Shown here piece after piece: positions 25,110 through 34,142 of a DNA stretch of 59,873 nt. A model generated the notes under the pieces. The model searched no databases and was not told the DNA's origin. It worked only from the letters and a program-made list of their open reading frames with translations. Made by a program: the position numbers and the translations under genes. The stretch's first letter is position 1, and each line of letters starts with the position of its first letter. Origin of the DNA: Deltaproteobacteria bacterium (lineage in GTDB: Bacteria; Desulfobacterota; Syntrophia; Syntrophales; UBA5619); assembly GCA_021372695.1 (NCBI GenBank), contig JAJFTY010000062.1, positions 1-59,873 on the forward strand, in the 5' to 3' direction.

Positions 25110-27731
25110 ATGGAGTCCAGCGGCATTCGGAACAGAGATCATCTGAACAGAGTCACCTTTTCCGTGGGATTGACGGCGCTGGCCGTCATCATTCTGATCC
25201 TGGTGCTGGCGCTGACGGTCTATCATGCGCGGGAAAAGGAGATGGTCAGGCAGTTCGGAGCGCAGCAGGTCTCCGTAGCCCAGGGGATGGCGGCTCGTGT
25301 GGAGGATCTGAGTCTCGACGTGAGAAAAAGCCTGACGGGGCTTGCCGGCGAGACGAACCGGTCCCTTCTCGATCATCGGAAAATGGCCGCAGTCTATGCC
25401 GGCATGGAAGGGAAGATCTCCTTCACGGCCGTCATGGACGCAGCTGGTGCCATCCAGATTTATTATCCCCCTTCCGTCGCCGGACGGCTCGGCGGCGCCG
25501 GAGCCTCTCCCCTCTTCCGCCAGGTCCGGGAGACGCGACAGCCGGCCGTCGGCCTCCTCTCCTGGCCGGACGATCGGGGAAACGTCATTCGGGTGGTCGC
25601 GGTCGGGGTGCCGAGATCCCTTGCGGGAGGCGGATTCAACGGGATGATCCTTGCGGCATTTCCGCTGATCGCCTCCGACGGGGATTCGCCCCGTCCGGCC
25701 GTCGAGATCCATTCGACCTGGCTCGTGAACGATCGCGGCACGGTTCTGCTGCATCCCCGGGAGGGCGCGATCGGCCGTGACGTGGGATCGCTGGAGTTCC
25801 GGCCAGACGCCGATTCATCCCCCCTCCGTGAGGCCCTCCTGGCCGGGAAGGAGGGATACGGCGAGTACCGGCTGCAAGGGGAGAAGGGCCGGCCGGAGCG
25901 GTCGATCGTGGCCTGTGCCCCGGTCCATTTCGCGTCCGAGGTGTGGACCGTCGCCGTCGTGACGCCCTATGACAGCGCCACGGCCCTTGTCCGGAAAATC
26001 TTCCTCAACATCATGATCGGGGCCGCCGGTCTCATCCTGGCGGTGATCATGGCCGCTGTGGCCATCGTCTATGCAGGCCGGAGGAGAATCCGCGCCCACG
26101 AGGCCCGGGAGAGGCTCCGGGAGAGGGAGAAATGGCAGGAGAGGCTCGTCCGCGAGAAGAAGACCATCGAGGGAATCATCGAGGGATCTCCCATCCCCAC
26201 CTTCGTGCTGGACCGCGACCACAAAATCATCCTCTGGAACAGGGCCTGCACCGAACTCACGGGATTCGCGGCCGGAGAGATGATCGGAACCGAGAAGCAG
26301 TACATTCCCTTTTACAACGAAAAGAGGCCGGTCATCGCCGACCTGATCATCGAACGGGATTTCGAGAGCCTGGAGAAGTTTTACGGAACCAAGAAGATCC
26401 GGAAATCGGCCACCGTCCACGGGGCATACGAGGCGAGGGACTTCTACCGGAACCTGGGGGGAAAAAACAGACACCTCTTCTTTCTCGCCGCACCCATCTA
26501 CGATGAGAACGGCGAGATCATCGCGGCCATCGAAACCCTCCAGGATGTTTCGAAGGAAGAGGAGATGGCCGCCGAACTCAGGGGATCCGCGGAAACCCTC
26601 CGGAACCGGCTTCAGGAAAACATTCATCTCCGCGAGGAGATCGAGTCTCTCTACAACTATCTCCAGTCCATCGTGGACAGCCTGCCCGACAGGCTCTTTG
26701 TCCTGAGCAGCGACGGAACCATCCATTACATGAGCCGGGATGTGAAGGACGGGATCGGGATGATCTCCCGGCAGGCAAAGGGGAAGCATTTCCTGGAGAT
26801 CGTTCCGCCGGAGCAGCACGATTTCATGAAGGCGCGATGGGAGGAGGCGAAAAAAGGAATCTTTGCCCCGTACGAAATCGAAGTCAAGGCGAAGGATGGT
26901 TCCAAGCGGACGCTCCTCATCTCTCTGGGGCCGGTCCGGGGGAGCGATCGCTACGTGATCGTCCAGCGCGACATCACCGAGCTCAAGAATCTCGAGGAGA
27001 GGTTCTATGAGAGCCAGAAGATGGCGGCGGTGGGCCAGCTCTCGGCGGGGATCGCCCACGAGGTCAGGAATCCCCTGTCGTCGATCAAGATGAGCCTCCA
27101 GATCCTGGAAAAAAGGCTGCATCCGGCCGGCAACGACCAGAAGCGGTTCGAGATCGCCCTCCGGGAGGTGGAGCACCTGGAAGAGCTTGTCAACGACGTC
27201 CTGATCTTCGCCAAGCCTGCGGTGCCGCACAAGGAGCAGACCGATATCCGGAAGGTCCTCCGAAACGCCCTGGCGCTGGGGGAGAAGGGAATCGCAGACA
27301 AGGGGATCCGGGTTCAGACCCGGTTCGCCGATGCTCTCCCGCTCCTCTCGGTCGATGCCGTCATGCTGGCGCAGGCCTTTCTGAACCTGATCCTGAACGC
27401 AGTCGACGCGATGAGTGCTGGAGGGCTGCTGACCGTTTCCGCAGCAATGGTCGGCGACAGGGTGCCTCAGATGGAGGTGGAAATCGGTGACGATGGCTGC
27501 GGCATCGACGAAGAGGACATGCGCCATCTCTTCAACCCGTTCTTCACCCGGAAGAAGCATGGGACGGGGCTCGGCCTGACCCAGGTGAAAAAGATCATTG
27601 ATCTTCACCAGGGAATCGTGGATATCTTCAGTTCCAAGGGAGAGGGGACCCGGGTGCGGATCCGGTTCCCCGGATCACCGGATGATCCGGCCAGCGGCCG
27701 GATCGATGAATCGAACCGAGGTGGGAATTGA
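25110..27731 (+). CDS. Sensor histidine kinase with periplasmic Cache and two PAS domains
   Basis: 873 residues. TM1 at about 17-37; a periplasmic sensory region at about 40-290 (dCache-like, with WLVNDRGTVLLHPREG); TM2 at about 293-318; a first PAS at about 345-490 (PIPTFVLDRDHKIILWNRA); a second PAS at about 525-635 (DSLPDRLFVLSSDGTIHYMS); a HisKA dimerisation domain with His650 in GIAHEVRNPLSS; and an ATPase domain with LNLILNAVDAM, DDGCGID and GTGLGL. It autophosphorylates and passes phosphate to the NtrC-type regulator, whose TTG overlaps its stop (TTGA). The signal sensed is unknown. Confidence 0.95.
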   Translation: MESSGIRNRDHLNRVTFSVGLTALAVIILILVLALTVYHAREKEMVRQFGAQQVSVAQGMAARVEDLSLDVRKSLTGLAGETNRSLLDHRKMAAVYAGMEGKISFTAVMDAAGAIQIYYPPSVAGRLGGAGASPLFRQVRETRQPAVGLLSWPDDRGNVIRVVAVGVPRSLAGGGFNGMILAAFPLIASDGDSPRPAVEIHSTWLVNDRGTVLLHPREGAIGRDVGSLEFRPDADSSPLREALLAGKEGYGEYRLQGEKGRPERSIVACAPVHFASEVWTVAVVTPYDSATALVRKIFLNIMIGAAGLILAVIMAAVAIVYAGRRRIRAHEARERLREREKWQERLVREKKTIEGIIEGSPIPTFVLDRDHKIILWNRACTELTGFAAGEMIGTEKQYIPFYNEKRPVIADLIIERDFESLEKFYGTKKIRKSATVHGAYEARDFYRNLGGKNRHLFFLAAPIYDENGEIIAAIETLQDVSKEEEMAAELRGSAETLRNRLQENIHLREEIESLYNYLQSIVDSLPDRLFVLSSDGTIHYMSRDVKDGIGMISRQAKGKHFLEIVPPEQHDFMKARWEEAKKGIFAPYEIEVKAKDGSKRTLLISLGPVRGSDRYVIVQRDITELKNLEERFYESQKMAAVGQLSAGIAHEVRNPLSSIKMSLQILEKRLHPAGNDQKRFEIALREVEHLEELVNDVLIFAKPAVPHKEQTDIRKVLRNALALGEKGIADKGIRVQTRFADALPLLSVDAVMLAQAFLNLILNAVDAMSAGGLLTVSAAMVGDRVPQMEVEIGDDGCGIDEEDMRHLFNPFFTRKKHGTGLGLTQVKKIIDLHQGIVDIFSSKGEGTRVRIRFPGSPDDPASGRIDESNRGGN

Positions 27732-29107
27732 GATCGAAAATTCTCGTGATCGATGACGACCGTTCCATCTGCGAGACGCTTGAACTGTATCTCACCGAAG
27801 AAGGCTATGAGGTGGTTACGGCGGCGACCGGGACGGAAGGGCTGAACAAATACGTCGAATCTCCGCCGGATGTGGTCATCCTGGACATCCGGCTTCCCGA
27901 TGTGGACGGATTTACGGTTCTCGAAGACCTGCGCGAGGAGGACGAGAATGTCAAGGTGATCATGATCACCGCCCACCACGACATGGATTCGACGATCACC
28001 GCCATGAAGAGCGGCGCTTTCGACTACATCCACAAGCCGGTCAACGTCGACGAACTGGATATGGCCATCCGCAAGGCCCTCAAATCCCGCGAGATGGAAA
28101 AGAAAATCGACGGCCTGCTGATGGAACCCTCCCGCCACTTCAAGGTCGGCGACATCATCGGAAGCGGGAAGGAGATGCGCGACATCTTCAAGATGATCGG
28201 CACCGTTTCCCAGAGCCGGACCACGGTCCTCATCCAGGGAGAGAGCGGCACGGGAAAAGAGCTGATCGCCAAGGTGATCCACCACAACACTTCACCGGAC
28301 GAACCTTACATCGCGGTGAACTGCTCGGCCATCGTCGAGACGCTGCTGGAGTCGGAGCTGTTCGGCCACGAGAAGGGCTCCTTCACCGGAGCGATTTCCC
28401 GGAAGCAGGGGAAATTCGAGCTCGCCCGCTATGGATCGGTTTTCCTGGATGAGATCAGCGAGATGTCCATCAACCTCCAGGCGAAGCTCCTGCGCGTGCT
28501 GCAGGAGATGGAATTCGAACGGGTCGGCGGCAAGGACCGGATTCGTGTCAATGCCCGGATCATTGCGGCGACCAACAAGGATCTGAGGACGCTCGTGCGG
28601 GAGGGGAAGTTCCGCGACGATCTCTTCTACCGGCTGAACATCGTCGCCATCACCATTCCCCCGCTGCGGGAGCGGACGGAGGACATCCCGGCCCTGATCG
28701 AGTACCTCCTGGCCAAGATCAACATCGACCTGCACAAACGGATCTTGGGGGTCTCGGACGAGATGATGAGGATCTTCCTCGCCTACCGGTGGCCGGGGAA
28801 CGTCCGGGAGTTGGAGAACCTTCTCGTTCGGGCGACCGTCGTGGCCAAGGGGCAGGTCCTCATCCGGGGCGACTTCCCCGAGCTGATGGAGGAGCCCGGG
28901 GCGGTTCAACCGGAGAGGGCCGACGGAAGAAAAACGGACGGCTCGCTCCCGACGCTCGACGATGTCGAGGAGCAGTACATCCGGAAGGTGATCCGCGAGA
29001 GCGGAAAGAACAAGGGGGAGATCTGCGAAATTCTCGGCATCTCCCGCCCGACCTTCGAGAGGAAACTGGAGAAATACGGCATCGTCTTCGAGAAGGGAGA
29101 GGGGTGA
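27728..29107 (+). CDS. NtrC-family sigma-54-dependent response regulator
   Basis: 459 residues. A receiver domain with the acidic pocket VIDDD and phospho-acceptor Asp53 (VILDIRLPD); an AAA+ domain with Walker A GESGTGKE near residue 171, the sigma-54 contact loop as GSFTGA at about 217-222 (most have GAFTGA), and Walker B VFLDEI; and a C-terminal Fis-type helix-turn-helix (KGEICEILGISRPTFERKLEK). It activates RpoN promoters after phosphorylation by the upstream kinase. TTG start preceded by GAGGTGG. The nearest predicted target is the atpE promoter in the same locus. Confidence 0.96.
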   Translation: MRSKILVIDDDRSICETLELYLTEEGYEVVTAATGTEGLNKYVESPPDVVILDIRLPDVDGFTVLEDLREEDENVKVIMITAHHDMDSTITAMKSGAFDYIHKPVNVDELDMAIRKALKSREMEKKIDGLLMEPSRHFKVGDIIGSGKEMRDIFKMIGTVSQSRTTVLIQGESGTGKELIAKVIHHNTSPDEPYIAVNCSAIVETLLESELFGHEKGSFTGAISRKQGKFELARYGSVFLDEISEMSINLQAKLLRVLQEMEFERVGGKDRIRVNARIIAATNKDLRTLVREGKFRDDLFYRLNIVAITIPPLRERTEDIPALIEYLLAKINIDLHKRILGVSDEMMRIFLAYRWPGNVRELENLLVRATVVAKGQVLIRGDFPELMEEPGAVQPERADGRKTDGSLPTLDDVEEQYIRKVIRESGKNKGEICEILGISRPTFERKLEKYGIVFEKGEG

Positions 29108-29521
29108 GGGGGCGGTGGGAACGGGTCCGCCGGTCGGGTCGGCTCGCGGATCTTTTTTCGACCCCGCACATCCTCGCTCCGCTGTCGGGAAACCAATTAG
29201 CTGCGCTTCGCTCCGCTGATTCTTCGAATTCGCGCCCAGAGGCGCTCAAACATGTTTTCCGGCGGGCGCTCCGCTGCGGTGGTGGGGTACCCCGAAAAAA
29301 TTTGAAGCCGCCCGCCCCGGCGGCGGGCAGCTTCCCGGCAGGGAAGAAGTGTGTTGTTTGATTGCGCCCCGAAATCCCTGCTAAAAGAGGCGGGATTTCG
29401 GGATGCGCTCCCGGTCCAAATGCGAGCCGACTCCGCCCGGCCAACCCCGTTCCTGTGGGATGATCGGAGGGCGGAAAAAGATCATTGTCGGAAAAGACTG
29501 TTATAGGAATAAGGTTATCGA
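29108..29521. other. Intergenic region with short repeats, no gene seen
   Basis: 414 bases between the regulator and engB. The decamer CGCTCCGCTG occurs three times (29175, 29209, 29267). A perfect 11-base inverted repeat lies at 29368-29402 and a GC-rich hairpin (GCCCGCC/GGCGGGC) near 29310-29330. Open frames on both strands are GC-driven. It looks like repeat-laden spacer or decayed sequence. Confidence 0.45.
29368..29402. repeat. Perfect 11-base inverted repeat
   Basis: CCCGAAATCCC and GGGATTTCGGG are separated by 13 bases. There is no T-run on either side. It may be a palindromic repeat or a folded 5' leader of engB. Confidence 0.5.
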
Positions 29522-30118
29522 ATGAAGATACTGTCCGCTGAATTCGTCCTCTCCGCCAAGGAGCCGGCCCACTATCCGCCGGCCTCGCTGCCCGAGATCG
29601 CCTTTGCCGGCCGGTCCAACGTGGGAAAATCCTCTCTCATCAACGCCCTCCTGAACCGGAAGGGGCTTGCACGGACCAGCAACACCCCCGGCAGGACGCA
29701 GGAAATCAATTTCTTCCGGGTCAATGAGAGGTTCAACTTCGTCGATCTCCCCGGCTATGGCTATGCCAAAGTGCCCGAGTCGATCCGGCGGCAGTGGGGA
29801 CCCATGGTCGAAACCTATCTCCGGGTGCGAGAGACCCTACATCTGGTCGTGCTGATCCTCGACGTCCGCCGGGACCCCTCGGAGGAGGATCGGCAACTCA
29901 TCCAATGGCTCACCTTCTATCGACTGCCGTTTCTGCTGGTGTTGACGAAGAGGGACAAGGTGTCGAACAACGAGTTCGCCAGGCAGAGGAACCGGATCGC
30001 CGCAAAGATCACCATGTCGCCCGAAACGCCGCTCCTGTCCTTCTCTGCAAGAAACGGCACAGGAAAGGAGTCGCTCTGGCGGGAGGTCCGGAAGGCCCTG
30101 GAGGCGGCGCGGGAGTGA
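29522..30118 (+). CDS. engB: Ribosome-biogenesis GTPase EngB (YsxC/YihA)
   Basis: Essential GTPase that assists assembly of the 50S ribosomal subunit. 198 residues. G1 is GRSNVGKSSLINALL near residue 30, G2 contains SNTPGRTQEINFF, G3 is DLPGYGYAKVP and G4 is TKRDKV, with FSARNGTG as G5. The length is normal. apbE follows after 13 bases on the same strand. Confidence 0.95.
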   Translation: MKILSAEFVLSAKEPAHYPPASLPEIAFAGRSNVGKSSLINALLNRKGLARTSNTPGRTQEINFFRVNERFNFVDLPGYGYAKVPESIRRQWGPMVETYLRVRETLHLVVLILDVRRDPSEEDRQLIQWLTFYRLPFLLVLTKRDKVSNNEFARQRNRIAAKITMSPETPLLSFSARNGTGKESLWREVRKALEAARE

Positions 30119-30131
30119 AGAAGAGAGACCG

Positions 30132-31166
30132 ATGAAAAGGATTGTGAGGAACACCCTCTGGATGGCGCTTGGCGCCGTGCTCGTGGCCGGGTTGATGTTT
30201 CTGTCCCAGCAGCGTGGGGGCGATGCGAGGACCCATGAGGCGCAGCGGGAGCTCATGGGGACGATCGTCAAGATCAAGGCGTACGGGAAGGCTCTTTCGC
30301 GGGAACGGTTCGATGAGGTGAGCGCCAGCGCCTTCAATGAGATCGCCCGGCTGGAGAAGGAGATGAGCGAATGGCTCCCGGAAAGCCCGATCTCCCAGGC
30401 CGCCCGTTTTGCCGGAAAGAAGGCGGTCCCCATCTCGGCGGAGATCGCTCATGTGATCGACCTGTCGCTCTCCGTCTCAAAGCAGACGGGCGGTGTATTC
30501 GACATCAGCTTCAAGCCGCTCGGCCGCCTCTGGCAGGTGGAGAAGCGTAAGGAGCCGCCGCCGGCAGAGGCGATCCGGGCGGCACGACTTCTGGTCGATT
30601 ACCGGAATATCGTCCTGGACCAGGAACACCGGACCCTTTTCCTGAAACGTCCGGGGATGGCCATCGGTCTGGGGGCGATCGCCAAGGGGTATGCCGCGGG
30701 CCGGGCCGCGGAGAAGATGGCTGCGGGCGGCATCCGGGACTTGATCATCGATGCGGGCGGCGATCTCTACATTTCCGGAAGCAAGGGCGGGCACGCCTGG
30801 ACCTGCGGGATTCAAGACCCGGACCGGAGGGGCGAGCAGGTTCTCCGCCTCAAGGTCAGGAGGGAGTGCGCCGTCGTGACGAGCGGCGATTACGAACGCT
30901 ATTTCGAATTCCAGGGGAGGCGCTACCACCACATCATCGACCCCCGCACCGGTTACCCGGCCACGGGGAGCCGGAGTGTGACGGTCATGGCGCAGGATCC
31001 CGCCGTCGCGGACGGCTATGCAACCGCTTTTTTCATCCTCGGGCCCGCGAAGGCGGCGGAAATCGCAGGGCGGACGCCGGGCGTGGCCTTCATCCTGATC
31101 GATGACCGGGGCAAGATCTGGCGGGGTGGGCCGGTGGCCGATTTCGTCGAAGAGGAGGCATCCTGA
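30132..31166 (+). CDS. apbE: FAD:protein FMN transferase
   Basis: Attaches FMN covalently to Thr/Ser of flavoproteins such as RnfG and RnfD outside the cytoplasm. 344 residues. An N-terminal membrane anchor (WMALGAVLVAGLMFL, residues 10-24) has no lipobox. Catalytic features are present: LGAIAKGYAAGRAAEKM, the Asp/Gly-rich IIDAGGDLYISG, the HHIIDPRTGYP motif and the metal-binding ADGYATAFFILG. It lies directly before the rnf cluster but ends in its own terminator. Confidence 0.95.
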   Translation: MKRIVRNTLWMALGAVLVAGLMFLSQQRGGDARTHEAQRELMGTIVKIKAYGKALSRERFDEVSASAFNEIARLEKEMSEWLPESPISQAARFAGKKAVPISAEIAHVIDLSLSVSKQTGGVFDISFKPLGRLWQVEKRKEPPPAEAIRAARLLVDYRNIVLDQEHRTLFLKRPGMAIGLGAIAKGYAAGRAAEKMAAGGIRDLIIDAGGDLYISGSKGGHAWTCGIQDPDRRGEQVLRLKVRRECAVVTSGDYERYFEFQGRRYHHIIDPRTGYPATGSRSVTVMAQDPAVADGYATAFFILGPAKAAEIAGRTPGVAFILIDDRGKIWRGGPVADFVEEEAS

Positions 31167-31208
31167 TACGGACGCCGCTGCCATCCATTCCTCCCGGTTA
31201 TGTTTTTT

Positions 31209-31242
31209 GGAAAGCCAATGGATATTGAGGCTTTCCATTTTT
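31209..31242 (+). terminator. Rho-independent terminator after apbE
   Basis: An 8-base stem GGAAAGCC / GGCTTTCC with a 12-base loop is followed by ATTTTT. It separates engB-apbE from the rnf transcript. Confidence 0.65.
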
Positions 31243-31271
31243 GCCTTCGTCGAAAAATTGTCACTTGCCTC

Positions 31272-31299
31272 TTGACATGCCGACGGAATGTGGTATGAG
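31272..31299 (+). promoter_or_regulatory. Sigma-70-like promoter of the rseC-rnf operon
   Basis: TTGACA, a 16-base spacer and TATGAG, with TG one base ahead of the -10 (extended -10). The predicted start near 31306 is about 120 bases before rseC. Confidence 0.55.
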
Positions 31300-31427
31300 T
31301 CACGCCGTTCTTGAAAATACAGGCGGGATGCCTGCCTGCCGGCGCAAGGGGAAGGCGGTTCGGTCAGTCGCATCGAGGCCGGTCTTTCTACCGTTTCTCC
31401 GGACCGCTGCGAAAAGGGGGTGACGGC

Positions 31428-31859
31428 ATGTTTGAACGGGGTGTCGTGACCCGGATCATTCCGCCGGACGGTGTCGAGATCTCCCTGCAGGCGACCGAGG
31501 CCTGCGGCAGGTGCGGTGCCTGTCATCCCGCTTCGGAAGGCAGGGTCTGCATCGAAGCCGTGAGCATGGCCGGGGTGAAGGCCGGGGACACGGTCGAAAT
31601 CGAGATATCGACCGGAGGGGTGGTGGCGACCAGTTTCATCGTCTATCTCCTGCCGGTTTTTTTCTTGATCGCCGGTTACGTTCTGGGCTCCCTGCTGGCC
31701 GGTCTGATTCCCATCGGGATTTCGGACGAAAAGGCCGGCATCGCAGGCGCAATCCTCCTGTGCGCCGTCAGCTTCTGGGTCGTCCGCTGGTATGACCGGG
31801 ATGTCCGCAAGAGCGGAGCGCTCCGGGCGAAGGTGGTCCGGATCCTGCCGACAGCTTGA
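31428..31859 (+). CDS. rseC: RseC/SoxR-reducing-system family membrane protein
   Basis: 143 residues. An N-terminal domain with the Cys cluster CGRCGACHP near residue 26, followed by two transmembrane helices (SFIVYLLPVFFLIAGYVLGSLL and AGAILLCAVSFWVV). RseC-like proteins are linked to Rnf/Rsx systems that keep redox regulators reduced. Being the first gene of the rnf operon fits an assembly or redox-accessory role. ATG 31428 follows GGGGGTGA; upstream extension is not supported. Confidence 0.85.
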   Translation: MFERGVVTRIIPPDGVEISLQATEACGRCGACHPASEGRVCIEAVSMAGVKAGDTVEIEISTGGVVATSFIVYLLPVFFLIAGYVLGSLLAGLIPIGISDEKAGIAGAILLCAVSFWVVRWYDRDVRKSGALRAKVVRILPTA

Positions 31860-31899
31860 GGATGATTCCCTCGACCGAATCGGTTTATGACATAAACAT

Positions 31900-33228
31900 A
31901 TGACAAAAACATTTCCCCGCGGTATCCATATCGGTCACCGGAAGGAGTTGACCCAGTCCCTTCCGATTCAAAAAGCCGCCCTCCCCAAACGCGTGATTCT
32001 CCCCCTTCAGCAGAACCTTGGCGCACCGGCCGAGGCGATCGTCAAGGTGGGCGACGTCGTGGCCGAGGGGCAGAAGGTCGCCGATTCCGGGAAATTCGTC
32101 TCCGCTCCCATCCATGCCCCCATCGCCGGAAAAGTGACCCGGATCGAAAAGCACCTGACCGCCGCCGGGATTGCCGTTCCGTCGATCGTCATCGAAGCGG
32201 CCGAAGAGGTTCCGGCCGTGATGCCCTTGGAAGCCGCGCGCTCCTGGAAGGAGATGGACCGGGACGCGATCCGGAAAGCCATCCGCGAAGCGGGGATCGT
32301 CGGGCTCGGGGGGGCGACCTTTCCCGCCCATGTCAAACTCAGCCCGCCGGCGGAAAAGAAGATCGAGGCGGTGATCATCAACGGCTGCGAATGCGAGCCA
32401 TACCTCACGGTCGATCACCGTCTGATGCTGGAGAGGCCCCGGGAGATCCTCTCCGGGGCCGGGGCCATCGCCCGCGCCGTCGGTGCCGAGCGGATCATCC
32501 TGGGGATCGAAAACAACAAACCCGATGCCATCGAATCCCTCCGGGCCGAAGCCGCTAAAGAGGATCTCTCACATGTCGAGATCGTCCCCCTGGCGACGAA
32601 ATATCCCCAGGGCGGCGAGAAGATGCTGATCAAGGCGATCATGGGCCGTGAGGTGCCTTCGGGCGGCCTGCCCATGGATGTGGGCGTCGTCGTCCACAAC
32701 GTGGGAACGACGGTCGCCATCGCCGAAGCCCTGGAGACGGGGAAGCCGCTCATCGAGCGTGTCGTGACCGTCACCGGGAGCGGCATCCGGGAGCCGAAAA
32801 ACCTTCTGGTGAGGATCGGGACCCCCTTTGCAGAGGTGATCGCGCAGTGCGGCGGCCTGACCGAGGATGCTGCGAAGGTCATCATGGGTGGCCCGATGAC
32901 GGGGACGGCCGTCTCGTCGCTGGATGTCCCGGTGGTCAAGGCGACCTCCTCGATCCTCGTTTTGAACAGGAAGGATGCGGCCACGTTCGTCGAAGGCGCC
33001 TGCATTCGATGCGGACGCTGCATCAAGGCCTGCCCGGTGGGCTTGATGCCCAGCCATATTGCGGAGGCCACCAAGCACAAGAACTGGGAAAAGGTGGCGG
33101 CGTGCCACGTGGCGGACTGCATCGAGTGCGGCTGCTGCGCCTATGGCTGTCCCGCCCGGATCTATCTGCTCCAGTACTGCAAGGTGGCCAAGAGGGAATT
33201 GCAGCTCAGGAAGGCTGTCGGCAAATGA
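31900..33228 (+). CDS. rnfC: Rnf complex subunit RnfC
   Basis: Peripheral subunit of the ion-translocating ferredoxin:NAD+ oxidoreductase; binds NADH and FMN and holds two [4Fe-4S] clusters. 442 residues. The N-terminal barrel-sandwich region (GKFVSAPIHAPIAGKV), the NADH/FMN glycine-rich GLGGATFPAHVK and NGCECEPYLT, and C-terminal CIRCGRCIKACP and CIECGCCAYGCP are visible. It overlaps rnfD by ATGA. Confidence 0.96.
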   Translation: MTKTFPRGIHIGHRKELTQSLPIQKAALPKRVILPLQQNLGAPAEAIVKVGDVVAEGQKVADSGKFVSAPIHAPIAGKVTRIEKHLTAAGIAVPSIVIEAAEEVPAVMPLEAARSWKEMDRDAIRKAIREAGIVGLGGATFPAHVKLSPPAEKKIEAVIINGCECEPYLTVDHRLMLERPREILSGAGAIARAVGAERIILGIENNKPDAIESLRAEAAKEDLSHVEIVPLATKYPQGGEKMLIKAIMGREVPSGGLPMDVGVVVHNVGTTVAIAEALETGKPLIERVVTVTGSGIREPKNLLVRIGTPFAEVIAQCGGLTEDAAKVIMGGPMTGTAVSSLDVPVVKATSSILVLNRKDAATFVEGACIRCGRCIKACPVGLMPSHIAEATKHKNWEKVAACHVADCIECGCCAYGCPARIYLLQYCKVAKRELQLRKAVGK

Positions 33229-34142
33229 ACTTCGAAACCTCCGTTTCACCCCATATCCGGACCCGGGACGATGCCCAGAGCATCATGTGGTGGGTCGTCT
33301 TTGCGCTTCTCTTCCCGGTCCTGGCGGCGACCTGGTTCTTCGGTCTCAAGGCGCTGCTCCTGGTCCTCTTCACGACGATCGTGGCTGTCCTCGCGGAAGC
33401 CGCATTCCAGCGGATCCTCGGAAATCCGGTCACGATCCGGGACGGCAGCGCCGCGGTAACGGGAATCCTGCTTGCACTTGTCCTTCCCCCGACGCTGCCG
33501 CTCTGGATGGCGGGAATCGGCGCGATCGCGGCCGTCGTCCTGGTCAAGGGGCTCTTCGGGGGGCTGGGGTACAACATCTTCAACCCCGCGCTCGCGGCCC
33601 GCGCCATCCTGCTCGCCTCCTGGCCGGTCGCCATGACGACCTGGACCTCCCCCGTCGATTCCCTGACCACGGCCTCGCCCCTTTTTCTGGCGAAGATGCA
33701 CCAGGCGGTCCCCGATTATCTCACGCTGTTCATGGGAAGCCGGGCCGGCTCCCTCGGGGAGACGTCGGTCGTCGCGATCCTGATCGGGGCGGCGATCCTC
33801 TACTGGAAGAAGATCATCGACTGGCCCGCGCCCGCGGCCTTTATCGGTTCCGTGGCGCTCATGACCGCGATTCTGGGGCAGGACCCCCTCTTCCATGTGC
33901 TGAGCGGCGGGCTGCTGCTCGGTGCCTTCTTCATGGCAACGGACTACGTGACCGCGCCCTTGACGACGAAGGGAAGGTTCATCTTCGGCCTCGGCTGCGG
34001 GATCATGACCGTTCTGATCCGCCTCTACGGCGGTTTTCCGGAGGGGGTCAACTATTCGATCCTGATCATGAACATGCTGACGCCGGTGATCGATACCTAC
34101 GTGCAGCCCAGGCTCTTCGGCGGGGTGAAGAAACATGGGTAA
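33225..34142 (+). CDS. rnfD: Rnf complex subunit RnfD
   Basis: Integral membrane subunit carrying a covalent FMN in characterised complexes. About 305 residues with some nine to ten hydrophobic helices and the NPALAARA segment. The flavinylation motif appears as DSLTTAS, with Ser151 where Thr is usual in the family. The start ATG overlaps the rnfC stop, and the end overlaps rnfG by 8 bases. Confidence 0.95.
   Translation: MNFETSVSPHIRTRDDAQSIMWWVVFALLFPVLAATWFFGLKALLLVLFTTIVAVLAEAAFQRILGNPVTIRDGSAAVTGILLALVLPPTLPLWMAGIGAIAAVVLVKGLFGGLGYNIFNPALAARAILLASWPVAMTTWTSPVDSLTTASPLFLAKMHQAVPDYLTLFMGSRAGSLGETSVVAILIGAAILYWKKIIDWPAPAAFIGSVALMTAILGQDPLFHVLSGGLLLGAFFMATDYVTAPLTTKGRFIFGLGCGIMTVLIRLYGGFPEGVNYSILIMNMLTPVIDTYVQPRLFGGVKKHG

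Noticed and set aside
28860..29444. 194-codon minus-strand frame over the regulator end and spacer
   Set aside because: Low-complexity Arg/Ser/Pro composition and overlap with a real gene; typical spurious frame.
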